From Hellea sp. (GTDB lineage Bacteria; Pseudomonadota; Alphaproteobacteria; Caulobacterales; Maricaulaceae), in assembly GCA_020627655.1 (NCBI GenBank), contig JAHDGM010000020.1:1-46567 (forward strand): a stretch of DNA of 46,567 nucleotides, in the 5' to 3' direction. Made by a program: the position numbers and the translations under genes. The notes below the pieces were generated by a model, which was not told the origin of the DNA, did no database searches, and worked only from the letters and a program-made list of their open reading frames with translations. Shown piece by piece: positions 1-7,324 of this stretch (position 1 is its first letter; each line of letters starts with the position of its first letter).

Positions 1-364
1 CGCATTCGCGAACAGCTTCGATATGGGCTTGAAAATTATGGAGCTGAGCGTCCCTATCAGAAAAATTATAGTGAAAATCCAGGCCGGTTTCGCCAATGCC
101 TATGACTTTTGGGTGGCCAGTAAAAGCTAATATATCCGCAGCGGTTATATTCGGATTTTCTTTGGCATCGTGTGGATGCGTACCAACGGATGCCCACATA
201 TTGGCATAGTTTTCAGAAACCTGTAAAACATCCGGCATATCTTTGATATTACAACAAATATTCAGCATAGCCGAGACATCAGCCTCAAAAGCACGGTCAA
301 TCACTGCATCCAGATCAGGTGCAAACTTTTCGCCGTGAAGATTTACATGACTGTCAACAAACAT
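1..364 (-). CDS. TatD-family metal-dependent hydrolase (partial, N-terminal 121 residues)
   Basis: The reverse strand from an ATG at 362-364 stays open to the window edge, so the 3' end lies outside. The product looks like the N-terminal half of a TatD-family TIM-barrel deoxyribonuclease. Visible family marks are DSH at residues 4-6, GTHPHDA near 61-67 and GIGETGLDF near 89-97, which carries the metal-ligand glutamate (E92). The usual first motif is HxH; here it reads H6-V7-N8, so the second metal ligand is asparagine. The gene starts 20 bp after holB, and tmk-holB-tatD is a common bacterial order, which supports the assignment. Whether it is an active nuclease is open because of the altered motif. 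The family is confident; the substrate is not known. Confidence 0.85.
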   Translation of the reverse strand, partial: MFVDSHVNLHGEKFAPDLDAVIDRAFEADVSAMLNICCNIKDMPDVLQVSENYANMWASVGTHPHDAKENPNITAADILAFTGHPKVIGIGETGLDFHYNFSDRDAQLHNFQAHIEAVREC

Positions 365-384
365 AGAGTTACATCGCTATCAGC

Positions 385-1443
385 TTAAGCCGTCCTTATA
401 GAGGATAACATATCCAACATCACGGCCTTTTTATCCATGTTAAGCGCCAGCTCGCGATTTTGCAGGTGGTTAGCTTTTTGCCAAAGCCCCTCCCACACAT
501 CGGCCGATTTCATCGCTGGAAGCGGTTTAAACGGCCCTAGCCAGTTCCCTGTTGCCGAAAAACGAGCCTGAGCCTGCAGAACATCTTGCAAGGCCTCCCA
601 AAACAGCTGTCTTTCAGTGCCCATATTACGCGCAGACAAACTCCCTGAGAGCATTTGATCCAGCCTTGCATCTGATCCGTCCAGACTGGATAAATATCGG
701 GTTAGAGGCTTTAAAACGGCGTCAGCATTCGAAATAAGCGCCGTCGCTTTACCTGGGCCTCCGCGGGACAAGCGCGCCGCAGCCTCGAGAATACCCTCGG
801 AGGCGTCTTCATGACGGCGTCTAAGCCATGGCATTATCTCGGATTCAGGTACAGCGCGTAGCGGAAGATGCAGACATCGTGACCGGATCGTTGGCAATAA
901 ACGGCCCGGATTATGGGCAATTAAAATGATCACTGCTTGATCCGGCGGCTCTTCCAGAGTTTTGAGGATGGCATTTTCCGCATTACGGTTCATATCATCC
1001 ATGGCGTCAACCAAACAAACCCGCCAACCACCCTCAGACGGTTTATGCGCAAAGAAGTCAGCTAGTTTCCGGGTTTCGCCAACTGGAATTTCACTCCGCA
1101 GTTTTTTGGTTTTAAAATCATAGGGACGGCGCAATAAAAAGAAATCACCGTGGCCAAGGCTTTCAATCCGCTGAGCCGCAGGATCATCTGCAGGGATATC
1201 CAGACTATCTCCTAAAAGGGTCTGCCCGCCCAACAGCTTACGGATCATGCGATAGGCAAGTGTAGCCTTACCTATGCCGGGCACGCCCGTAATAAGCCAA
1301 GCATGATGGAGACGACCTTGATCAAATGATTGTAAAAACCGACTTTCAGCCTTGCGATGTCCGATCAGGTCATAAGTTTCGCGGGGGTGTAAACATCCCG
1401 GCGCCTGGTCTGCCTGAGGGATATCCTGGGGCTCACCCCGCAT
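385..1443 (-). CDS. holB: DNA polymerase III subunit delta'
   Basis: The 352-residue product is a clamp-loader AAA+ subunit, which helps load the beta sliding clamp at replication forks. A Walker A-like loop (GVPGIGKAT) lies at residues 53-61 and the SRC motif of clamp-loader subunits at 188-190, followed by the helical C-terminal region. The four-cysteine zinc site of the E. coli protein is not visible; cysteines sit only at 17, 143 and 190. The ATG is 6 bp after the tmk stop and the TatD gene follows 20 bp downstream, the usual tmk-holB-tatD arrangement. The intact P-loop is worth noting, because delta' in E. coli does not hydrolyse ATP. Assignment is confident from motifs plus context. Confidence 0.92.
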   Translation of the reverse strand: MRGEPQDIPQADQAPGCLHPRETYDLIGHRKAESRFLQSFDQGRLHHAWLITGVPGIGKATLAYRMIRKLLGGQTLLGDSLDIPADDPAAQRIESLGHGDFFLLRRPYDFKTKKLRSEIPVGETRKLADFFAHKPSEGGWRVCLVDAMDDMNRNAENAILKTLEEPPDQAVIILIAHNPGRLLPTIRSRCLHLPLRAVPESEIMPWLRRRHEDASEGILEAAARLSRGGPGKATALISNADAVLKPLTRYLSSLDGSDARLDQMLSGSLSARNMGTERQLFWEALQDVLQAQARFSATGNWLGPFKPLPAMKSADVWEGLWQKANHLQNRELALNMDKKAVMLDMLSSIRTA

Positions 1444-1449
1444 AGACGG

Positions 1450-2100
1450 TTATTGACCGCCCAAACGACCTGCAAGATCAGGATATTTTTGAGTGATGGC
1501 ATAAAGGATGCGCGTCTCTACGGCGTCGCGGCTGGCCCCGGCATCAATCATAAAATAGCGATCACTGTTATCGTCGCTGATTTGTTTGAAAGCCTGACGT
1601 AATTCTTTGTGGAATTCTATGGATTCAGCATCAAAACGAGATAAGTCTTCTCCGCGCGTCTCTACGCGCTTCATAGCCATTACCGGATCCATATCAAACA
1701 ATATGGTCAAATCGGGCTGAAAGTCGTCCAGAACGGCCTTATGGACCGCATCCACCCGCGCTTTACCCAAACCTCTTGCATAACCCTGATAAGCCATAGA
1801 GCTATCCGCAAAGCGGTCACTGATGACCCAGGCTCCTCGCTTGAGAGCAGGCTTGATCAACTTCTCAACATGATCAACACGGGCCGCATACATCAATAAA
1901 AGTTCAGTCAGACCGGACCAGCGGTCTGACGTTCCGTCAAGAACAAGATCTCGAATAGCTTCGGCGCCAAATGTACCGCCAGGTTCCCGGGTCAACACAG
2001 TCTCTATACCGGCTTTTTCCAAAGAGGCAGCCAGGCGTTCCGCCTGCGTAGATTTTCCGGCACCTTCTCCGCCTTCGAAGCTAATGAATTGTCCGCGCAT
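1450..2100 (-). CDS. tmk: Thymidylate kinase
   Basis: The 216-residue protein phosphorylates dTMP to dTDP with ATP, an essential step of dTTP synthesis in the cytoplasm. The P-loop GGEGAGKST lies at residues 10-18, followed by the LTREPGGT segment that binds the substrate. A later DRFADSSMAYQG segment carries the family Asp-Arg pair and substrate-binding residues. Length is normal for bacterial Tmk (about 205-220). The ATG lies 1 bp from the stop of the upstream carboxypeptidase gene, implying translational coupling, and holB follows after 6 bp. Nothing is missing or odd. Confidence 0.96.
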   Translation of the reverse strand: MRGQFISFEGGEGAGKSTQAERLAASLEKAGIETVLTREPGGTFGAEAIRDLVLDGTSDRWSGLTELLLMYAARVDHVEKLIKPALKRGAWVISDRFADSSMAYQGYARGLGKARVDAVHKAVLDDFQPDLTILFDMDPVMAMKRVETRGEDLSRFDAESIEFHKELRQAFKQISDDNSDRYFMIDAGASRDAVETRILYAITQKYPDLAGRLGGQ

Positions 2101-2101
2101 A

Positions 2102-3253
2102 TTATCCTCTGATTTTTCGGGTTAGCGCTGAAATAGCGCGTGCAAATGCTGATTTCTTTTTGACGTCGCTGGCGGCAAATACAGGAAAGGATTGCGGCTT
2201 CATACCAGGTGCCGTGACCGTGATCTCGCCAAGCTGATCACCCTTTGAGATAGGGGCCGGAATTTCGGCTTTCAAGGATAGTTCGGCTTTCAGACCAGAA
2301 CGCGAGGCTCGGGAAAGACCGACTTGTACCGGCGCTTTAGTCACAAGATCAACCTCTGCAGATTGTCCCATATAGACCTTGGCAGTTCCTACATTGGCGC
2401 CGCTATCGTATAAATCATAAACTCTGAATGTATCAAAAGCAGCCGTCATCAACTGCAAAGCCACATCGCGACGCTCGGCTTTACTTGTTGTGCCATTAAA
2501 CACAACAATGCGGCGATCATTCCCGCGCTTGGCCGAGGCAACAAGACCGTAGCCTGAAGCTTCTGTATGCCCCGTTTTAAGACCATCCGCACCTGTAAAG
2601 CGCCCTAAAAGGGGATTGCGATTGCCTTGCTTAATGCCGTTCCAGGTAAAGCTTTCCTCTGCATAGATCGGGTAAAATTCGGGATAATCCCGAATTGTTC
2701 TTATAGCGAGGCGTGATAGGTCATACAGGCTGATCTTATGCTCGGGGTGAGGCCATCCAGTCGAATTGCGAAAGGTCGCGCTCTCTAGCCCGAGTTTTCT
2801 GGCATGTTCGGTCATCATATCGGCAAATGCCGTTTCAGAACCTGCAATACCTTCAGCTAAAACAATACAGGCATCATTGCCCGATTGGATGATAACACCG
2901 CGAAGCAGATCCTCGACACGCGCCGTTGAGTTTAAATCCAGAAACATAGTCGAAGAGCCAGATTTGGCGCCGCCTCGGCGCCAGGCTTCCTCGCTAACAG
3001 TGAACTCTGTATCTTTAGAAAGAGCACCACTGCGAATGCGATCAAACACCAATTCAGCTGTCATTATCTTGGTCATGGATGCCGGCGCGACAGCCTGGCG
3101 GGCATCTTTTTCATATAAAACTATACCGGTTTCGTAGTCCATTATGATGGCATGAGGAGCCGGCGTATCAAAAGTGGATGATGTTTGAGCCACAACCGAA
3201 TGAAATGCCGAGAAGGCAAGCAACGCTGTAAGACCATGTATGAAAAACCGCAA
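2102..3253 (-). CDS. dacA: D-alanyl-D-alanine carboxypeptidase (S11 / PBP5-6 family)
   Basis: This is a periplasmic serine peptidase that trims the terminal D-Ala of peptidoglycan stem peptides. The three penicillin-binding motifs are present: SMTK, SGN and KTG (about residues 59-62, 124-126 and 226-228 from the chosen start), followed by the beta-rich C-terminal PBP5 domain and a basic tail. The open frame extends to an ATG at 3316, but I prefer the TTG at 3251-3253. It follows an AAGGA sequence 8 nt upstream and gives a clean signal peptide (hydrophobic stretch ending around VVAQ). The longer version would add 21 residues and blur the signal. Tmk follows after 1 bp and rlpA, another cell-wall gene, precedes. 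Symbol by family; a dacC or dacF name would fit equally. Confidence 0.9.
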   Translation of the reverse strand: MRFFIHGLTALLAFSAFHSVVAQTSSTFDTPAPHAIIMDYETGIVLYEKDARQAVAPASMTKIMTAELVFDRIRSGALSKDTEFTVSEEAWRRGGAKSGSSTMFLDLNSTARVEDLLRGVIIQSGNDACIVLAEGIAGSETAFADMMTEHARKLGLESATFRNSTGWPHPEHKISLYDLSRLAIRTIRDYPEFYPIYAEESFTWNGIKQGNRNPLLGRFTGADGLKTGHTEASGYGLVASAKRGNDRRIVVFNGTTSKAERRDVALQLMTAAFDTFRVYDLYDSGANVGTAKVYMGQSAEVDLVTKAPVQVGLSRASRSGLKAELSLKAEIPAPISKGDQLGEITVTAPGMKPQSFPVFAASDVKKKSAFARAISALTRKIRG

Positions 3254-3344
3254 AACGGATATCCTTATAACCAGAATCAAAAAAACACACCCAAAGGCGT
3301 GCTTTTTAAATTCCATAGTCAGGCTAGAAGGTAAAGGCCCGGCC

Positions 3345-4505
3345 TTACTTTTCCGGCCGATAATTAGCAGGGATATATTCAGCTCTATCGCGAATTGATC
3401 CTTCAGACCTGGCCATATGGATAGGGCCTTTAATTGTCAGGGTCGTTACGCTGTCATCAACACTGCCATCATCAACGGGCTGCGGGATTGGTGGTAAAGT
3501 TTCAGCTGATCGAGACATACCAGAACCCGGCAGTGCAATCATACCACCGGATGGAGCACCGGATATATTCGGCACAGTATATGTATTTTGATCTGGTGAA
3601 GTTACATAGCGCGGCGCATCTCCCAAATCACGCAAAGGACTATAAGGCTGCAACTCTGTTTGAGCCTTCGGAAGCGGCTGCGGTGCTTTAACTTCCGGAG
3701 TTACAGGGCGTATAGGCGCAGGCACAACAGGCACTGGAGCCGGTAGCGGCGCGGTTTCCCGTTCAGCCTGCTGAATTGGCTGCTGCGGCGTAAACATTTT
3801 ACCTGCATCACCAGCTTTAGCTGGACCTGCATATTGAACACGGACGCGGCCAAGGCCTTTGCCTTGAATTCCCAAGGTTTCGGCCGCCGCCTGTGACAGA
3901 TCAATGATACGTCCATCGATAAACGGGCCGCGATCATTCAAGCGCACTTTGATAGACTTACCTGTGTCCAGATTCGTGACATAAACATAGCTGTTCAGCG
4001 GTAACGTCTTGTGAGCAGCCGTCATAGCATATTTGTCGTAAACCTCACCGTTTGCTGTTGGCTTGCCATGAAATTTGTCGCCATACCAAGACGCCACACC
4101 GATATTATCGTAATCTGGATTATGCTTCGGGTGGTAGGTCTTGCCGGCGACTTTGTAGGAGTTACCAACTTTCATATGAGGATATAGATGGCGATCTATA
4201 TTCGCGAGATCGGGCACAGTTGATGTGCGCGGCATTGATGCTTGTGGCTGAACCGGTACTGGACGCGGCGTTGCAAGAGGTGAAGGCGCCGTACGAGGCA
4301 ATGCAGAACCTTGGCTAGATGAGGATTGCGGCAGACGTAAAGACGCATAGGACGTTCCGTGTTCACCGATTTTATAAGTGACAGGTGCGGCCTGGCTTAC
4401 TTTTACTGTGCTTGTTGTTGCACAGGCCCCTAGTCCCCCCAACAGCCCTGCACTAAGCGTCAGAACGGCTATTTTTCTCAAAGTCTGCTTCTCACTGATC
4501 TTCAT
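3345..4505 (-). CDS. rlpA: RlpA-family septal ring lytic transglycosylase lipoprotein
   Basis: The 386-residue product begins with a lipoprotein signal ending LGGLGAC, so it is predicted to be lipid-anchored at Cys28. A double-psi beta-barrel domain spans roughly residues 130-230 and contains the hallmark GVASWYG, NGE, MTAAHKTLP and LNDRGPF segments, including the conserved His and Asp of RlpA lytic transglycosylases. Pro/Ala-rich low-complexity stretches flank it (about 60-100 and 230-300). I see no C-terminal SPOR repeat, unlike several RlpA proteins that bind denuded glycan at the septum. It precedes a D-Ala carboxypeptidase gene on the same strand with a 91-bp gap, consistent with a cell-wall operon. 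The fold is certain; enzyme activity is inferred. Confidence 0.9.
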   Translation of the reverse strand: MKISEKQTLRKIAVLTLSAGLLGGLGACATTSTVKVSQAAPVTYKIGEHGTSYASLRLPQSSSSQGSALPRTAPSPLATPRPVPVQPQASMPRTSTVPDLANIDRHLYPHMKVGNSYKVAGKTYHPKHNPDYDNIGVASWYGDKFHGKPTANGEVYDKYAMTAAHKTLPLNSYVYVTNLDTGKSIKVRLNDRGPFIDGRIIDLSQAAAETLGIQGKGLGRVRVQYAGPAKAGDAGKMFTPQQPIQQAERETAPLPAPVPVVPAPIRPVTPEVKAPQPLPKAQTELQPYSPLRDLGDAPRYVTSPDQNTYTVPNISGAPSGGMIALPGSGMSRSAETLPPIPQPVDDGSVDDSVTTLTIKGPIHMARSEGSIRDRAEYIPANYRPEK

Positions 4506-4769
4506 TGTCCACCACCTAAATTTTCAATCATCCGCCCCGATGCGAGACATTTAAAAAGACTTCGTATCTAACGTACTTTCGTCCTTCACTATCCAGTAAC
4601 CTAAACAAGCAAGTTTAAATCCCGGTTAGGTAACAGGCTTAATGACTGATTTTTTTTCAGGGTTATTGAAGTCTTAACAAACAATGCACTGCAAGGGGCT
4701 CATGCAGCTATTCAGATGACAATGCAGTTAGATTTAAGAAATTTTTTGCAAATTCATTCATTCTGGGGC
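4506..4769. other. Intergenic stretch between rlpA and the tRNA-Ser promoter
   Basis: This holds the rlpA 5' leader (minus strand) and sequence upstream of the tRNA. I see no open reading frame worth calling. A short direct repeat, ACAATGCA followed by C or G then T, begins near 4680 and again near 4719. A run of eight T occurs near 4650. I could not pick a convincing rlpA promoter. Confidence 0.5.
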
Positions 4770-4798
4770 TTGATAGCTGACGCAAAACCGCTTAATGC
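4770..4798 (+). promoter_or_regulatory. Sigma70-type promoter for tRNA-Ser
   Basis: TTGATA at 4770-4775, a 17-bp spacer and TAATGC at 4793-4798 place a start point a few bases before the mature tRNA 5' end at 4813. Position and spacing fit a housekeeping promoter. It is inferred from sequence only. Confidence 0.55.
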
Positions 4799-4812
4799 CC
4801 CAGCGTTCACCC

Positions 4813-4902
4813 GGGCGGGTGGCAGAGTGGTTGAATGCACCGGTCTTGAAAACCGGCATAGGTGAAAGTCTATCGAGGGTTCGAATCCCTCCCCGCCCGC
4901 CA
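4813..4902 (+). tRNA. tRNA-Ser (anticodon TGA)
   Basis: This 90-nt cloverleaf has a perfect 7-bp acceptor stem (GGGCGGG with CCCGCCC), a G discriminator typical of serine tRNAs and a genome-encoded CCA. The anticodon stem is CCGGT/ACCGG around the loop CTTGAAA, giving anticodon TGA at 4847-4849, which reads UCN serine codons. A long variable arm (class II) precedes the T arm, whose GGTTCGAATCC loop is canonical. It stands alone between rlpA and an outer-membrane protein gene with its own promoter and terminator. No integrase or att duplication is seen beside it. Confidence 0.98.
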
Positions 4903-4922
4903 GAATTTCTGGCAGCTTTTTT
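4899..4922 (+). terminator. Rho-independent terminator of tRNA-Ser
   Basis: GCCAG at 4899-4903 pairs with CTGGC at 4909-4913 across a 5-nt loop and is followed, after AGC, by six T. The 5' arm uses the encoded CCA end, so the terminator overlaps the mature tRNA 3' end by 4 nt. Confidence 0.65.
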
Positions 4923-5025
4923 CAAATCCATTGTCACTTACATTTCTATGTAATGCCTGCTTGCATGAGTCCGGAGCGCTGACCATAAGGGCGCTGCGGG
5001 GGCATATAATTCATGGAGATTTATC

Positions 5026-5670
5026 TTGTCCCATTTTCGTTTCTCGGTTTTACCCGTTTCAGTTTTAGCTGCAGCCCTTATATCAGTGCCCGCTTCGGCC
5101 ATGGATGACGCCCAAAAAGGCGCTTATGTAAATCTGGGTGTCAGCCAGCTTTCTGCAGAGCTGGATCTGTCTGACCTTTCAGCCCAGGGCACAACCGTCA
5201 ATTTAGGCGAACAAGACCTCGACATTTATATGTTAACCGGCCGGGTTGGTTATCGGTTAAATGATTATATCGCCATTGAAGGCGAAGCCGGCTTTGGTCT
5301 CGGCGGTGATAGCTTCCAGCAGGTTGTTCCTGTCGCAACCGATATCGGCACTATCAATGTCGACACAGATGTTGATCTGGATATTAAAAATTATGGCGGC
5401 ATATTTGCCCGCGGCATCCTGCCCGTCTCAGATCAGTTCGATTTGTTTGCCAGAGCGGGTTACGGCTTTGCTAAAGCCAGCGCTGATGTCACCGCATCTG
5501 CCGCGGGTATTTCGGCGAGTGCCTCGGAAAGCGAAACCACGGATGACTTCGCATTTGGCGTTGGCGCGCAGTATAACTTCGCCGATCGTCACGGTGTTCG
5601 CCTTGATTATGCAAGCTTTGGTGGCGGCGATTTTGATGTAATTTCAGTCAGTTACGCCCTGAAGTTCTAA
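5026..5670 (+). CDS. Outer-membrane beta-barrel protein (OmpA-like porin family)
   Basis: The 214-residue product has a signal peptide ending PASA near residue 25. Alternating amphipathic strands follow (YVNLGVSQL, YMLTGRVGYRL, IAIEGEAGFGLG, LFARAGYGFAKA, FAFGVGAQYNF, HGVRLDYASF), then a C-terminal VSVSYALKF-like end whose final Phe is the usual outer-membrane assembly signal. This resembles small 8-stranded OmpA-like barrels without a peptidoglycan-binding domain. The start is a TTG at 5026-5028 with GGAG 7 nt upstream; no better ATG fits the signal peptide. Ala/Ser-rich loops of low complexity occur near residues 155-170. Function beyond membrane structure is unknown. Its stop lies 7 bp from the stop of the convergent GST gene. 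Confidence 0.82.
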   Translation: MSHFRFSVLPVSVLAAALISVPASAMDDAQKGAYVNLGVSQLSAELDLSDLSAQGTTVNLGEQDLDIYMLTGRVGYRLNDYIAIEGEAGFGLGGDSFQQVVPVATDIGTINVDTDVDLDIKNYGGIFARGILPVSDQFDLFARAGYGFAKASADVTASAAGISASASESETTDDFAFGVGAQYNFADRHGVRLDYASFGGGDFDVISVSYALKF

Positions 5671-5677
5671 TCTACGC

Positions 5678-6271
5678 CTAATCATAAGCATAGGTCTCTG
5701 CCCATTCGGGCAGAGATTTAAACCCTGTATGCCATTTGGCAAGGTTGGGGGCCAGAGCCTGCCAGTCAATATGCCCTGCTCTGAAATCTGCATAGTCCAA
5801 AGCACAGACCACCGAGATAGAGCCAAAGCTCCATTTTGTCGGGACGTATTGGATAATCCCATCTAAATACGTAACGACATTTCGAATGGCTGTCTCATGG
5901 CGCTCGATTATTTGCGACCAGTGCAGCGCTTCATCACGTACGATCTCATAACGGTAATTATAAACAGCCTCTGATAGGCCATCCCCTATGCGGTGCATCC
6001 TATAAGCTTTCCAGCGTCCCTCTCCGCCTTTGGGTAGCCAGGGATCTTTGAGGGCGTCAAGATATTCACAAATCAGCGGGCTGTCATAAAGAGAAACTTC
6101 AGGATAGTTGCGCTCAAGACATGGTACCTTACCCAGCGGACTATCACCTGATGCGTAACCATTCGCCCCATCCTTATCCACTTGAACAATTTCAACATCC
6201 AGCTCTTTGGCGCTGATGATAATTTTACACTTGCGAGAAAATGGCGATAAAGCCGAGTCGTAGAGTTTCAT
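5678..6271 (-). CDS. Glutathione S-transferase family protein
   Basis: The 197-residue protein has an N-terminal thioredoxin-like GST domain (MKLYDSALSPFSRK, then LGKVPCLE and YDSPLICEYLD, the cis-Pro and Ser glutathione-binding segments) and an all-helical C-terminal domain from about residue 85. SPFSRK matches the position where many bacterial GSTs place a catalytic Ser or Cys. GSTs conjugate or reduce electrophiles with glutathione in the cytosol; the substrate here cannot be told. It is a single-gene unit on the minus strand, convergent with the barrel protein and separated by 197 bp from the end of the suf operon. Confidence 0.85.
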   Translation of the reverse strand: MKLYDSALSPFSRKCKIIISAKELDVEIVQVDKDGANGYASGDSPLGKVPCLERNYPEVSLYDSPLICEYLDALKDPWLPKGGEGRWKAYRMHRIGDGLSEAVYNYRYEIVRDEALHWSQIIERHETAIRNVVTYLDGIIQYVPTKWSFGSISVVCALDYADFRAGHIDWQALAPNLAKWHTGFKSLPEWAETYAYD

Positions 6272-6364
6272 GTCCTTCCCTAGCCGTCTTTTTATAGCCC
6301 AAACAAGACCTTTGTAAGCCCGTCAACACCGAGGCAGTACCTACTTTATGGCGAAATCATAGCG

Positions 6365-6437
6365 TATTATGAGAAATTTAAGGGGTGGAACACGCGCGTG
6401 TCCCGCCGTGTTCCGAAATTTCACCGTGAAATTTTTT
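6365..6437 (+). ncRNA. Candidate short structured RNA (or hairpin pair) between the GST gene and sufA
   Basis: On the plus strand a TATTAT box (6365-6370) is followed by two hairpins. The first pairs GGAACACG at 6387-6394 with CGTGTTCC at 6407-6414. The second pairs AAATTTCA at 6416-6423 with TGAAATTT at 6427-6434 and runs into more T, like an intrinsic terminator. No plus-strand gene ends nearby; the closest ends at 5670. A roughly 60-nt RNA would explain a terminator here. The -35 is weak, so this may instead be a structured 3' end of the suf operon or a repeat. Confidence 0.25.
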
Positions 6438-6468
6438 ATCGAATGACAGTAATATTGAGCCCGGTGAA

Positions 6469-6840
6469 CTAATCTACCTTGGCAGGTTCAATGGTTACGC
6501 TGATCCCGCAGCCGCAAGCATCTGTCTGGTTCGGATTATTGAAAGTGAATTTTGATCCTAAAACCTCGACTTCATAATCGATAACAGAGCCAAGGATAAA
6601 CAGCACGGCTTTGGCATCGACCACGATCTGGACGTCTTTGTCTTCGACCAGCTCATCCAGCGGGGCGATTTCGGATACATAATCCATCTCATATTCCATA
6701 CCGGCACAGCCACCATTTTTGACGCCCACGCGCAGATAGCCTTCCCCGCGTTCATCGAGGATTTCTTTGACCCGCGTAGCGGCAGCATCTGTCAGCGTTA
6801 CAAGCTTGGGTCTTGGACGTCTTTTGCGTTCAGTAGCCAT
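6469..6840 (-). CDS. sufA: A-type iron-sulfur carrier SufA (HesB/IscA family)
   Basis: The 123-residue protein is a small A-type carrier that receives Fe-S clusters from the SufBCD scaffold and hands them to apoproteins. The three conserved cysteines are present: GGCAGMEY in the middle and CGCG near the C-terminus (DACGCGISVTIE). It is last in the suf operon, 8 bp after sufT. A basic N-terminal tail (about 12 residues, RKRRPRPK) precedes the domain. Confident; it could be named erpA or iscA by family, but the operon favours sufA. Confidence 0.92.
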   Translation of the reverse strand: MATERKRRPRPKLVTLTDAAATRVKEILDERGEGYLRVGVKNGGCAGMEYEMDYVSEIAPLDELVEDKDVQIVVDAKAVLFILGSVIDYEVEVLGSKFTFNNPNQTDACGCGISVTIEPAKVD

Positions 6841-6848
6841 ATCAATTC

Positions 6849-7298
6849 CTATAACATATTCAGTTCAAGCCGGGCTTCTTCGCTCATACGGTCCATGGTC
6901 CAGGGCGGATCAAAAGTCATAGCGACCTCAACACGGCGAACGCCCGCAACCACCTCACAGGCTTCGCGTACCCATTCAGGCATCTCGCCCGCAACGGGAC
7001 AACCCGGCGCTGTCAGCGTCATATCAATCTTGAGCGTACGGTCATCCTCAAGTTCGACCTTGTAAATCAGGCCTAGCTCATAAATGTCTACCGGAATTTC
7101 CGGATCATAAACAGATTTCAGCTGTCCGATCACATCGGTCGTAATGCGCTCAAGCTCTTCTTCAGTCGGCACATCAGCGGGTGCGCCCGATAAATCGATG
7201 ACATCGCGCGCTTTTGGCGCTTCGGCATCAAGCCCTGGAATTTGCGCATTTGCCATAGCTTCGGCTTGGCGCTGTCTGTCTGTAGTTGAGTCCGTCAT
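6849..7298 (-). CDS. sufT: SUF system protein SufT (MIP18/DUF59 family)
   Basis: The 149-residue protein carries a MIP18/DUF59 domain in its C-terminal two thirds, with VYDPEIPVDIYELGLIY and the LTAPGCPVA segment bearing the conserved Cys, then FDPPW near the end. SufT proteins help mature or deliver Fe-S clusters, and the family is related to PaaD and eukaryotic CIA2. I chose the ATG at 7296-7298; a TTG at 7308-7310 would add four residues. The N-terminal 50 residues are polar and poorly conserved in appearance. It sits between sufS (26 bp upstream) and sufA (8 bp downstream), as in many alphaproteobacterial SUF operons. Confidence 0.9.
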   Translation of the reverse strand: MTDSTTDRQRQAEAMANAQIPGLDAEAPKARDVIDLSGAPADVPTEEELERITTDVIGQLKSVYDPEIPVDIYELGLIYKVELEDDRTLKIDMTLTAPGCPVAGEMPEWVREACEVVAGVRRVEVAMTFDPPWTMDRMSEEARLELNML

Positions 7299-7324
7299 AG
7301 TTCTTACCAATATAGTATCATATC

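Noticed and set aside
3345-3370. Inverted repeat GTAA-A-GGCC / GGCC-TTAC at the rlpA stop as a terminator
   Set aside because: The arms are separated by only one or two bases, a bulge is needed and part of it lies in the coding region, so a stable terminator hairpin is doubtful.
4813-4902. tRNA-Ser as an integration site for a mobile element
   Set aside because: No integrase, no repeated 3' tRNA segment and ordinary genes on both sides.
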